64,000 nt of DNA from Talinum fruticosum (Eukaryota; Streptophyta; Magnoliopsida; Caryophyllales; Talinaceae), in NCBI GenBank assembly GCA_021018815.1, contig JAITYX010000033.1:6602516-6666515 (forward strand), written 5' to 3'. Under the pieces are notes generated by a model. It was not told where the DNA came from. It did no database searches and saw only the letters and a program-made list of their open reading frames with translations. Within the stretch, counting starts at the first letter, position 1. The number at the start of each line of letters is the position of its first letter. Shown here in pieces: positions 33,711 through 43,396 of the stretch. The translations under genes and the position numbers were made by a program.

Positions 33711-35030
33711 ATGGCTCGAGAACACCGGAGAGTTCGATGAAGGAAGATCTTCTAACAGGCCACCAAAATTCAAAGGATCAAACTTTGGGCACTTGGAAGA
33801 AGCTTATGGAATGTTTTCTTATGGATCATGATGAAGTGGTATGGGAAATCATACAACAAGGAAACTACATTCCAATGAAGACAGATGAATTCAGAATCCT
33901 TCCCAAGACAAAGGCTGAGTTCACACCAGGAGAAGCAGAGAAGTTCGGAAAGAATTTCAAAGCAATGAACATCCTCATGTGCGCCATAAGCTCGGAAGAA
34001 TATAATCGAGTCTCTGCCTGTGACTCTGCTAAAGAGGTGTGGGATACCTTAGTCAACACCTACGAAGGTACAAGTCGGGTAAGACAAGCGAAGATCGGTT
34101 AGTATCTTCATAAATATGAGCTTTTCAAAATGAAGCCGAGAGGAGAACATTACTCGGATGTTCATTCGCTTCACTTGAGATTACCAACAATCTCAAATCT
34201 CTGGGAAAGAAAATTTCCCATGAAGAAATGTGCTGGAAAATTCTCGAAGCCTACCCAAGAGACGATGGGGTCCGAAGGTGACTGCCATAGAAGAGGCTTA
34301 GAACCTTTCACTCTTAAAGCCGAGACAAGCTCATCGGAAAGCTTCTAACTCATGAGATACATCTAGAAGAAGAGGATGCTCGAGGGCAGTACCAAAAGAA
34401 ACTTAGCACTGAAAGCCTCGAGAATCCAGAGAAGCAAATCGAGCTCTTCGACTCGGAAGACGATCCCATGGCACTCATTGCAAGAGGCTTCAAGAGAATG
34501 ATGAAGCACAAAAGATGGGACAAAAGGCCAAAAGAAGAATTCTACAAGAAAGATAAGAGAGATAGAAAAGGTAAGTTTTCCTCTCCTTCAAAGTTATCCT
34601 TATCTAAGAATTACTGGATGTTTTGAATGTGGCGGCAAAGACCACATAGTCAAGGACTGTCCAAAAAGGAAAAGGGACAGGAAGAAGAAAAAGGCCATGA
34701 TGGCAACATGGAGCGATGAGGACTCATCGGAAGATGACGAGGACTCGAGATGACTCAAAGTGTCCGATGGCAATCTCGACTCGAAGGCTGAAAGAGAGTC
34801 GGATTCGAGACTCGAACAATGAGGAAACTAATCCTCAAGAGGTAATAAATTACTTCCTCAAATTCTCCAAAGTTGATTTAGCTAAATACATTTTTACTTT
34901 GGAAGAAAAGTCCAATTCGATTCTTCCCAATTCAAAGAACAACTTGAGTCAATTTCATCGAGAGCAATTCTTTGAAAAACGAATTGGAAAAGCGAGACTC
35001 ACACTTAGAGAACTCAAGACTAGTGCTTAA
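33711..35030 (+). pseudogene. Copia-1 gag
   Basis: Capsid/nucleocapsid protein. Start ATG at 33,711, first codons then frame-shifted into the open block at 33,737. Blocks: TLGTWKKLMECFLMDHDEVV, INSIDE-type core FKAMNILMCAISSEEYNRV, AKEVWDTLVNTYEGTSRVRQ (UBN2/gag-polypeptide type), HKYELFKMKP, then a CxxC-type zinc knuckle CFECGGKDHIVKDCP at 34,619-34,663 (C-x2-C-x4-H-x4-C) followed by a Lys/Arg-rich stretch. A later charged coiled-coil region (YIFTLEEKSNSILPNSK) runs to 35,030. Breaks near 34,136 and 34,319 fall at CGAG where the frame predicts CAG. Typical Sirevirus-like Gag length. Confidence 0.88.
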
Positions 35031-35559
35031 GCTAATGAGACTAAGTCCGAGTTACTCGGGAAAGAAAATGAGCAACTAAAACGAAGCTCACTGAGTCTCA
35101 AGATCCGATTTTAAAATTTACTCAAGGTCGGAAAAACCTTGACATGCTCTTAGGATCACAATGTGTCTCCTTTCGAAAAGAAGGTCTTGGTTTCAACGAG
35201 ACAAGAGGAATCAAATTCCTACTCGGAAGCTGTTTAAAAATGACTCAGAAGCTGTGAAGTTCGGGAAAGGCTGAGCAAGGTCCCATTCACGAAATGAAAG
35301 AAGGACTAAGCCCGGAACTGTTTACAAAAAGAAACCATTCTCTCCTATTTCAAAAGGAAAGGTTTTCAAAAAGAAAGAGACACGGATTCGGTTCTACGAG
35401 AGGAAGACTCGAGAATCGAGACAAAACCCAAAGTCATTCAAATGCGGGTTCCAAAACACCTTCTTCCTCGAAAAGGACCACGAGTAAAGAATGTTCTTGG
35501 GTTCGTTAGAGGAAGTGAGAAGGGTTAGATTCTCTTTGTTTTGCGGGTCACTCGGAAGA

Positions 35560-35765
35560 GATCAAAAGGACACTGGTACCTTGACAGGTGGATGTTCACG
35601 CCATATGTCGGGAGATGCGGGACTCTTTTCGAGTTGAATAGACATAAAGGAGGAAAAGTCACATTTGGAGATGATAGCAAAGGCAAGATCGTGGGGATTG
35701 GCAAGATTGGAAAAGGAAGCAATCTGGTCGAGTCCAGTCTATCTTGTCAAGGGGTTAAAATATAA
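35560..35765 (+). pseudogene. Copia-1 protease
   Basis: Aspartic protease. The active site of the family (WYLDSGCSRHMTGD) is recognisable as WYLD, then, one base out of frame, GCSRHMSGDAGLFFEL: an extra G after GACAG at about 35,584-35,590 shifts the frame. The following block HKGGKVTFGDDSKGKIVGIG and GKGSNLVESS matches the copia protease C-terminal side. Apart from the one-base shift the domain looks complete. Confidence 0.82.
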
Positions 35766-35769
35766 TTTG

Positions 35770-36935
35770 CTCGAGCATCTCTCAACTATGTGACAAAGGT
35801 TAAGAGGTAAGATTCACTCGGACCAATTGCACTATTTCGATGTCTCTACCAAAGAGATCAAGCTTTCGGGTAAGAGATCGGGTAATACTTACATCATCCC
35901 TCTTTCGACCCAAGTCGGAATTTATCTTACTTAAAAGCATCTCTTCATGATGATTCATGGACTTGGCATCGGAGACTAAGCCATATTAGCATGCATACTA
36001 TCAAGAAATTGGCATCTAATGGTCTAGTTAGGGGTTTACCTAAGCTGTGTTTTTGAGAAAGACAAAGTATGTGAAGCATGCACCGAGAGGAAACAAGTCG
36101 GATCTTCATTCAAATATCTGAAGACAGTTTCCACATCAAACGTGCTTGAATTACTGCATATGGACTTATGTGGTGAAATCCTCGTGAAGAGTCTCGGAGG
36201 TCAATCTTACATACTTGTTATTATTGATGATTATTCACGATTTACCTGGGTGTGTTTTCTTAAACACAAAAATGAAGCTTTTAAGGAGTTCAGCAAGCTC
36301 TGCAGAAAAATTCAAGTTGAGTCTCGGACTCGAGATCCAGAGGATTCGAACCGACCATGGAAGGGAGTTCGATTACTCGGAATTCTCGGAGTTACGTGAC
36401 AAAAATGGAATCTCTTACAACTTCTCAGCACCCAGAACTCCTCAACGAGAATGGAGTAGTAGAGAAAAAGAACAGAACCCTTGAAGAAATAGCCAGGACG
36501 ATGATGATTGAGCACAACTTTCCTTACTATTTCCAGGCGAGGCGATGAACACGACCAACTACACTCTAAATAGATGCCTCATCGGACCCATTACGAAGAA
36601 AACACCTTATGAGCTCTACAAAGGGAAGAAGCCAAATATTTCCTATTTCGGACCATTCGGATGTATGTGCTTCGTTCACAACAATGGTAAGGATCATCTG
36701 ACCAAGTTTGATGCTCGGTCGAGACGAAGGTATTTTTCTGGGTTACTCCTCTCATAGCAAAGCTTATCACATCTTCAATAAGCGAACTAACAAAGTGGAA
36801 GAAAGCATCCACGTAGTATTTGATGAGCTTGAACAGGAGAAGCCAAGTGAGTCTTCATACTCGGAAGCGAAGCTCGAAAAGATGATGACGAAGCGAGCCT
36901 ACAAAGACTCGGACCCAACTTGCTCAAAATGAAGT
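35770..36935 (+). pseudogene. Copia-1 integrase
   Basis: GAG-pre-integrase zinc region at about 35,940-36,125 (WHRRLSHISMHTIKKLASNG, then CEACTERKQVGSSFK), followed by the catalytic core from 36,142: LLHMDLCGEILVKSLGGQS with the first Asp, VIIDDYSRFTWVCFLKHK, IRTDHGREFDYSEF (second Asp), and after a shift GVVEKKNRTLEEIARTMM with the third acidic residue. The C-terminal side reads NTTNYTLNRCLIGPITKKT, YELYKGKKPNISYFGPFGC and EGIFLGYSSHSKAYHIFNK. Frame breaks at 36,446, 36,538 and 36,720 all lie at CGAG where CAG(AG) is predicted from the protein and from copia-2. All core acidic residues are present. Confidence 0.92.
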
Positions 36936-37049
36936 CACTCGGAACGAGGAAACTAAGAATGAGACAGTTCAAGAGCTCGCTTAGAACGAACAAGTTAATG
37001 AAGAGGATCACTCAGAACAAGCTTACGAAGATCAAGCGGCTCAGCCCAC

Positions 37050-38090
37050 AAACCTGGTGAATCAAAGAACTAGTAAAGCTTTCAAATTTACTTCCGAGTC
37101 ATCCCCAAGAAAACATCATTTCGATATCAACAGTGGGGTAAGAACTCGTTCCTCTCTACACAATCTATGTGCATTCACTGCATTCATTTCATTAACTGAA
37201 CCCAAAAATACACTGGAGGCCCTTAATGAACCCGAATGGGTAGAGGCCATGCAAGAGGAACTTAATTAATTCGAGAGAAACCAAGTCTGGACTCGACCAA
37301 CCGACCTTCGACCACCCAGGTTATAGGAACCAAATGGGTTTTCAAGAACAAACTGGATGAGGGTGGAGTGGTAGTCAGAAACAAGGCTAGACTTGTGGCT
37401 CAAGGTTACAATCAAGAAGAAGGAATTGATTGTGGGGAAACCTTTGCACTTGTAGCGAGAATCGAAGCTATTAGAATACTGTTGGCATTTGCATCCAGCA
37501 TGCATATTAAATTATATCAAATGGATGTTAAATGTGCATTTCTCAATGGTTTTATTGAAGAAGAAGTCTATGTCAAGCGAGCCTCCTGGTTTTGAAAACT
37601 CAGAATTTCCAAATCATGTTTTCAAACTTCAAAAGGCTCTCTATGGTCTTAAACAAGCACCTCGAGCTTGGTATGAAAGAGCTGAGTAGCTTCTTGGTTG
37701 AAAATGATTTTGAAAGAGGTAAGATCGACAAGACCCTCTTCATAAAGACCAAGGAGAAAGATTTCCTTATTGTTCAAATCTATGTTGATGATATTATTTT
37801 CGGTGCTACTAATGAGTTTACGTGTCGAGAATTTTCTCGAGTTGATGAGTTAAGAATTCCAAATGAGTATGATGGGAGAACTCAATTTCTTCCTTGGGTT
37901 ACAAATCAAACAAGACAAAGATGGAATCTTTGTTCATCAATCAAAGTACACCAAGGAACTGCTGAAGAAATACAAACTTCAAGATGCAAAGCACGCATCA
38001 ACCCCTATGAGCGAGCGAGTATAAAGCTTGACTCGGATGAGAAAGGTAAAGCCATAGATCGAAACTCTCTCGAGGTATGATTGGATCTTT
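37050..38090 (+). pseudogene. Copia-1 reverse transcriptase
   Basis: Reads EPKNTLEALNEPEWVEAMQ, a TAA in place of CAA at about 37,267, then [40 protein letters not shown] and [20 protein letters not shown]. The conserved VKQPPGFEN is broken at 37,578 (CGAG for CAG). Then KLQKALYGLKQAPRAWYE and the catalytic IVQIYVDDIIFGATNE at about 37,770-37,820. The catalytic Asp pair is intact. After that, the connection to RNase H is damaged (37,820-38,090). Confidence 0.93.
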
Positions 38091-38728
38091 GCTATATCTT
38101 ACTTCCAGCAGGCAAGATATAATGTTCGAGTGTTTGCCTATGCGCAAGATTTCAAGCTAATCCAAAAGAATCACATCTCACTGCGGTGAAGAGAATATTC
38201 AGATATCTTGCAGGTACTCGGAATTTAGGTCTATGGTATTCCGGAGACTCGGAGCCGACTCGACTTGGATACTCGGATGCGGACTACGCGAGGTACAAAG
38301 TTGATCGAAAGAGCACATCCGGAGCTTGCCAATTTACGGGTCAATTCCTAATATCTTGGCACTCAAAGAAGCGAGAACTCAGTAGCTCTATCAAGCTGCT
38401 GAAGCTGAATATATTGCAGCTGGAGCATGTTGCGCTCGGATTCCATGGATTAAACAACACTTGAAGGATCTTGGACTATTCCTCAACTCGGTTCCAATCA
38501 AGTGTGACAACCAAAGCGCAATTAGTATCACCAAGAATCCTGTCCAGGCACTCAAAAACAAAGCATATCGAGGTCAGGTATCACTTCTTACGCGATCACT
38601 CGGAAAAAGGTGATATTGAACTTCGAGTTCATTCCTACTAATCTTCAACTAGCTGATATCTTTACTAAGCCTCTTGGTGAAGATCGGTTTTGTTTTATTC
38701 GGAATGAGCTTGGTATGTTAAATGCTTA
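38091..38728 (+). pseudogene. Copia-1 RNase H and pol end
   Basis: RNase H of Ty1/copia type: KRIFRYLAGTRNLGLWYSGD, LGYSDADYARYKVDRKSTSG (catalytic Asp), then SWHSKK with a frame break at 38,372 (CGAG for CAG in KKQNSVALST), and EAEYIAAGACCARIPWIKQH, IKCDNQSAISITKNPV. The frame shifts again, and pol ends with ADIFTKPLGEDRF and ELGMLNA, stop at 38,726-38,728. The matching end is present in copia-2 (48,937-49,203). Confidence 0.92.
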
Positions 38729-39363
38729 ATTATGTGCTACTCTTGTTGCATAATTACGTGCTCTGTGCTTTCATCTTTAATAACCATTAGTTTAGTTGAT
38801 TTAGTGATCTTGGGCTAATAGTTACTTAGTGTTTCGAGTCACTCGAAACCATTCCGAGTAAAACTCGGACGTAGAGAAACTTGGACTTCAAATTTTTGAA
38901 ACTATCTCTAGAACGAGTGGAGAGTTTCGGATCATATTTTCAAAATCTTTTTCTCTCTCTCTCTCGAGCGCTGTGATAAGATATTAGCCGTGGATGTCTA
39001 ACCAGCTGGAATCTCAACCGTTGAAGAGAACCGTCACACCGGTCTTTTGTGGCTGATGGACAAGCCGAGTCGGAACGGAGTTATATTTAACGGATAGTTG
39101 ACGGGCACGCTTGTTTTCTATAAATAGCGTCTATTCATCTTCGTCTCGATACTCTACATTCCATCTCTCTCAAACGAAACTTTTCGCGGAAGATTTCTAC
39201 GTGAACAGTCACCCTTGATCGCTCGCAAGCGTCGAAGAAGCCCTCTCTCGTATGTTTCGATCTGCTCTCATCTCTCTCTTCAACATTTTCTTTTCGTCTC
39301 TTCTCTTCTACATCTCCTTCTCTTTCCTACTCGAAAGTTTCATCTTTTCTTCCTTCTCTCAAA
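38729..39363 (+). promoter_or_regulatory. Copia-1 post-pol spacer with TATA-like box
   Basis: Non-coding interval between pol and the extra ORF. It holds TATAAATAG at 39,119-39,127, the same nonamer as in the LTR promoter, with AACCGTTG and AACCGTCAC motifs upstream, comparable to AACCGTTG upstream of the LTR TATA box. CT-rich sequence follows up to the ATG at 39,364. It could be an internal promoter for a separate mRNA; that is inference. Confidence 0.5.
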
Positions 39364-40975
39364 ATGCCTAAAAGAGGAAACTATCCCGACTTCAGGTCTC
39401 TTCATCTTCCAAAAGCCTCGCACCAATAAGCCGGAAAGCTCAACCCCTTCCAAACCCATTGTCACCCAGCACCTTGTACTTTGGACGACAAGTTCTTTCC
39501 TACAACCAAATTTTCTTGGTTGTCCCACATTTAAACCACCGAAGCATACAACTTTATGTGCTTCGGCGAGTTCACCTATCCCGAACTCGTTTCCGAGTTC
39601 TACACTCACCTCACTCACTCCGAAAATGTTCTAACCTCTAGGGTTCAAAACATCACTCGTTCGTCTAAACACCTCTCTCCTCCACCGCCTATTCAAGGTC
39701 TCCTCTCTCTTCTTGAATAGCAACCCCATTCCTTTCACTTGAAGTCGCCGACGACTTCTTTGAAAAATACTCCAAAGAATTCCCTGAGTCCCGGAAAAAC
39801 ATTTCGTGACTCGGTTGAAGTCGAAGCTCGCCTTACAGTGCTTTCTGCTGATGAGAACCTTTTTCTCACAGGCATTCAAGCAAGGAGAACCCCAACTCTA
39901 AGCATCTCAAAGCTCTCTTCGACATCCTTGAGGGATACGAAGTAGACCTCTTCCCCTCCATCATTGAGCGAGATGGCCGCTGTGCCGGCTCAACTCCAAT
40001 CCAAGAAGAACACCTCCCTTCCTTTCGGTGCTCTTCGACCCTTGTTTTTAAACAATTCCAAGTTCCTCTCCCCTTAGACCCAAACGCTGTGTTTGAGGCT
40101 GCCGTTGTGGTCGGCAAGAAGGAAGCTGCAGGGGTACGGATACCGGAAACCGACACCGGTGTCTAGGTTCACAACTCGGAGTTGAGGCCTCTTTCTCCGC
40201 CTTAGACTCGAAATCAACCCCTCTTTCTCTCCCCTCTCCACCTGGTGGTGCCTCCACCTCGGGTGCCTCAAAATCTCTCTCTGCTCTCTTGTCCCCTGTT
40301 TTTATGGACAAGATCGGCTCCGTGTCTTCCGATCTCGGAGACATGCTTCGAGCTTTCAAATTTGTTCTCCAAAATCTTACCATCAACCAAAAGACTGGTC
40401 AATCCCAAATCCGAGAGCAGCGAGTCTCTAGTTCTTGAGATGAGGAAGCTGGTAAAGGAGCAGAAGGAGCTGGTCGAGCTCCTCGAGAGAGACGGTCCAA
40501 GGCGGCTCAGGACCATGATGACTCGAGACGCATCCGAAGCGTCTTCGAGCCCGAGTCCGACCTCCTCGGACAGCGGAGAAGAAGAAGAAGAAGAAGGCTG
40601 CAGACGCCGAGGAACCTGCGGGCGAGGCGAGTCCTTCCGGGCAAGGGAGGAACACAAAGAAGAGGCGGTGGGAAGCTGATGAGGGTCGAGCTGCTCCACA
40701 AGCTCAAATAGTCTGTACTCGGCTCGAGACAGCGATCCGGGTGGGTTAGACGACCTAGCTACTCCAGCGGGCAAGACAGAGCAGCCCCTCCGGCTGCGAG
40801 GTTCCCAAGGGAAGAACCCCTCGATCAACTCACTCCGGGTCGGCCACTCGGAGCCGAGCCCCGACGATAATCCCGGTTCTCCCTTTGCCGCGCTCAAGCA
40901 CATCGTCAAGGTCATATCGGCGCTGGCGCACCTCCGCTCCCTTCCCTCCACTCGAAATCTCCCTCTCCCTCGTAG
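39364..40975 (+). pseudogene. Copia-1 extra ORF after pol (env-like position)
   Basis: Coding-like region starting MPKRGNYPDFRSLHLPKAS at 39,364, with later blocks FFPTTKFSWLSHI and, one base on, YNFMCFGEFTYPELVSEFY and ENVLTSRVQNITRSSKHL. Then SPGKTFRDSVEVEARLTVL (39,790) and SVSSDLGDMLRAFKFVLQN (about 40,320). Next is a Glu-rich tract EEEEEEGC after SSSPSPTSSDSG (about 40,540-40,600) and a charged tail. In Sireviruses a long ORF at this place is called envelope-like; I see no clear signal peptide or fusion motif, and membrane segments cannot be confirmed. The acidic/coiled tail recurs in copia-2 (near 48,340-48,420). Several frame breaks. The minus-strand frame at 40,268-40,951 is its shadow. 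Confidence 0.55.
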
Positions 40976-41383
40976 GAGTCATGCACTGAGTCACAATTCC
41001 TCAGTCTGCCAGAATTTTCTTCTTTCGAAATTTTTTTTTTGTCCGGACATCTAAGTTGTACTATTTGCTATTTTTCTTCCCTTCTTTTTTTTTTGCTGAA
41101 AGGCAAGGGGAGAAATAGAGTCGAAACTTGTTGTCTTGTTTAGGGGAATTTTTCCGCCCTTTTGAATTTTAATGGATTAATGCATTTCATTATTAACTTC
41201 GAGCTCATTATTGCTAGCATGTCTTTTACGAGTTAATGCTAATAACTTAAAGCATACTTTATTTTTTTGCTACGATATATTAAGTATTGCTCCGATCCAT
41301 CGAGTATGTCTTACTCATGCGCAAACTACTCGGAATCAATTTTTCCTCTAACAAAGTTTCTGTTTGAGTATGGAATACCTTTC
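40976..41383 (+). other. Copia-1 3' non-coding region
   Basis: T-rich sequence between the extra ORF and the polypurine tract, with poly-T runs near 41,030 and 41,085. No coding content seen. Confidence 0.7.
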
Positions 41384-41398
41384 ATCAAAAGGGGAGAT
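41384..41398 (+). promoter_or_regulatory. Copia-1 polypurine tract
   Basis: ATCAAAAGGGGAGAT directly before the 3' LTR TG. It would prime plus-strand DNA synthesis. The same tract, slightly altered, precedes the copia-2 3' LTR on the other strand. Confidence 0.9.
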
Positions 41399-42976
41399 TG
41401 AAGACTCGAGACACTCGCTCAATACTTTTCCGAGTTATATAAAAGGAATCGGGCATAACAATTTCATACATATAGAGTTTTGATTCCAAGGCATTCTCCG
41501 TATCTCGAAACTTATTTGAGTAAAATAGTATCTTCTCTAAGTGTCACAGCTCTTACTTATTATATTTATTGCTTATCCGTAGCGACTCGAAAAGCTGGTT
41601 CTTTGTTACGAGTCCGACTTCACTCGCAGTTAATCGCAGATTGAATATACCGAGTATTTCGTCTTTTCTCACTCGGAATCGACTTGTGGTTATAAGTCCT
41701 ATCTTGTTATAGTCGGTATTCTTAGTTTATTTTATGCTTAGTCTATATCAAGTTAATCCTCTCCGATATTCTTTATTGAACTTGATTCTTCGCCTAGACT
41801 AAGTCGGATGGAATTCCGAGTATCATGGATATTGGACTCGGAAAATTCCATTTCATTTCGACTCGAGATAATCGGTTGGTTTATTTATCGTAATTATTTT
41901 ATTATCTCGTGTCTAATCTTGGGCCAAAGTATTTTATACTTTGAGAACCAAAATTGATTTACTTTTGTAGGTTATTCAATCAAGGATACACTTTTCAAAC
42001 TACAAAAGTAACCGGCTTCGAACGTCAAATCACCAGCGAGACATGACTCTTCACCTTCTCTGCTCCGAGTCCCAGTAGATTGTGTCGGGGCTATCTGTTT
42101 CCAAATCTGGAAAAGCTGGAACGCCAAGCTTAACGGTGGTTTCTACCTTATCTTTCAAGACACCGCTAATGGTTTTGGGACTTCCAAGAGAGTTAAACCG
42201 TTGTCCAACGTTAATATTACAATGGATACTTTCCGAGTGACTCGGAAAGTTGCTATCAACGGTCAGAGAGGACTCTCGGTCGGCGAGATGAAGATAACGG
42301 CTACTCTGCCTAGTAATGTATAAATAGAAGCCATCTTACAAGACTTGAAGGTTGCCGAACAGATTGTTTATACACATACTTGCTCAAAGTTATTGTATTT
42401 ACTTTCAATCTTCAACTTACAACTCCCACTCTGTAATTCATTACTTTTTGAGTTGTAAGGTCTTGTACTCGATTACAAACTCTTTCTTACATTCTTTGTA
42501 AGGTCCCTTGACTAAGCTGTAAGGGTTAACTCAGCTTAGTTGTACCTAGCTGTAAGGGTTATCTCAGCTAGGAAGTACTAGATTAGATAAGGGAATTTAC
42601 GAGTCTAGGAAAACCTGTATAGAGTTGTCTAAGGGAGCAACTCGGGTTCGATCAGATTCACGGTATTTTGTGGACACAAAATAGTGAATTTGACTTAGTG
42701 TCCGAATTGACACGGTCCGTGGTTTTCTGCCCCGAAGGGTTTCCACGCAAATTCTAAGTGTTATCATTCCGAGTTCATTCTAGACTCGAGACGGCTTTCT
42801 TGCTCTTGCTCTTTCGGATTGATCGTCTTCGAGTCCAATCTTTTCGACCCTGTTGATAGACTCGGAATCTGTCTCCGTCCCTATTCTGCGCAAAAGAGTT
42901 TGACTCGAGAAAGAATTTTCTATCACCCTATTCACCCCCTCTAGCGTGACTTAGACTCTCCCCGAGCAAACCTTCA
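41399..42976 (+). repeat. Copia-1 3' LTR
   Basis: 1,578 bases, same ends and TATA box as the 5' LTR, followed by TCCAA. Most of the sequence is identical to the 5' copy; the differences are dominated by CAG/CGAG/CGG and CTG/CTCG alternatives. Confidence 0.93.
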
Positions 42977-42981
42977 TCCAA

Positions 42982-43396
42982 CTTGGATGAGTAGTTTGTG
43001 GCCAGCATATGTAAATGCCAAATGTAATTGTCACATATGTGAATGTTGGATTTGTATATCCAGTCACATTTTTTGTACTAGGTTAACGAAAAATTAAAAA
43101 AGCTATTTTGGAATTCTATGCGAGATAGCGACGGATTAGCGACGGATCGGCGACAGATTAGCGACGGATCGGCGACGGAAAACAACGACGGAAATACTAC
43201 AAATTTCGTTGCTAAATTCAGCGACGGAAAATGTATTCCGTCACTAATTAGCGACAATTCGGAAATTTCCGTCGCAAAATTTTGGCGACTTTGCTTTTAG
43301 CGACGGAAATATTCCGTCGGTATTTTCAAAAATCCGTCGCTATTTTACAATTTTCCGCTGCTATTTCAGTCGCTATTCGTCAATTTTCTAGTAGTG
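42982..43396. repeat. CACTA-1 3' subterminal region and terminus
   Basis: Resumes the CACTA-1 3' untranslated region after copia-1, then a dense GCGACGG/CCGTCGC array (43,127-43,370) and the terminus TTTTCTAGTAGTG ending at 43,396, followed by TTT. Confidence 0.88.

Larger units (their letters stand above)
32080..42976 (+). mobile_element. Copia-1, complete Sirevirus-like Ty1/copia element
   Basis: A 10.9-kb LTR retrotransposon inserted in the 3' region of CACTA-1 with an exact TCCAA duplication (32,075-32,079 and 42,977-42,981). It has two LTRs of about 1.57 kb starting TGAAGACTCG and ending CCTTCA, an initiator-Met-type primer site, and gag-protease-integrase-RT-RNase H in copia order. A 2.6-kb region after pol holds an extra ORF, and a clean polypurine tract follows. 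Large size, a long zinc-knuckle Gag and the post-pol ORF point to the Sirevirus group. Many breaks sit at CAG/CGAG positions, so the true element may be more intact than it looks. Confidence 0.93.
15185..43396 (+). mobile_element. CACTA-1 transposon (En/Spm type)
   Basis: A class II element with terminus CACTACTACAAGACTCG at 15,185 (duplicate terminus at 13,829) and right terminus TTTTCTAGTAGTG ending at 43,396. TTT flanks both ends, as expected for the 3-base duplication of this superfamily. Subterminal GCGACGG repeats lie at both ends. It encodes a TNP2-type transposase and a TNPA-like second protein on the plus strand. After subtracting CACTA-2, the 3.3-kb solo LTR and copia-1, the element is about 7.6 kb, a usual size for an autonomous CACTA element. 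It is now inactive because of these insertions. Confidence 0.92.

Noticed and set aside
40268..40951. 227-codon minus-strand ORF
   Set aside because: Antisense to the copia-1 extra ORF; Ser/Arg/Leu-rich mirror of the Glu-rich sense frame.
32080..42976. Possible integrated plant virus (pararetrovirus)
   Set aside because: Flanking LTRs, a 5-base target duplication, and integrase placed before reverse transcriptase identify a Ty1/copia retrotransposon. No movement protein or viral coat signature was seen.
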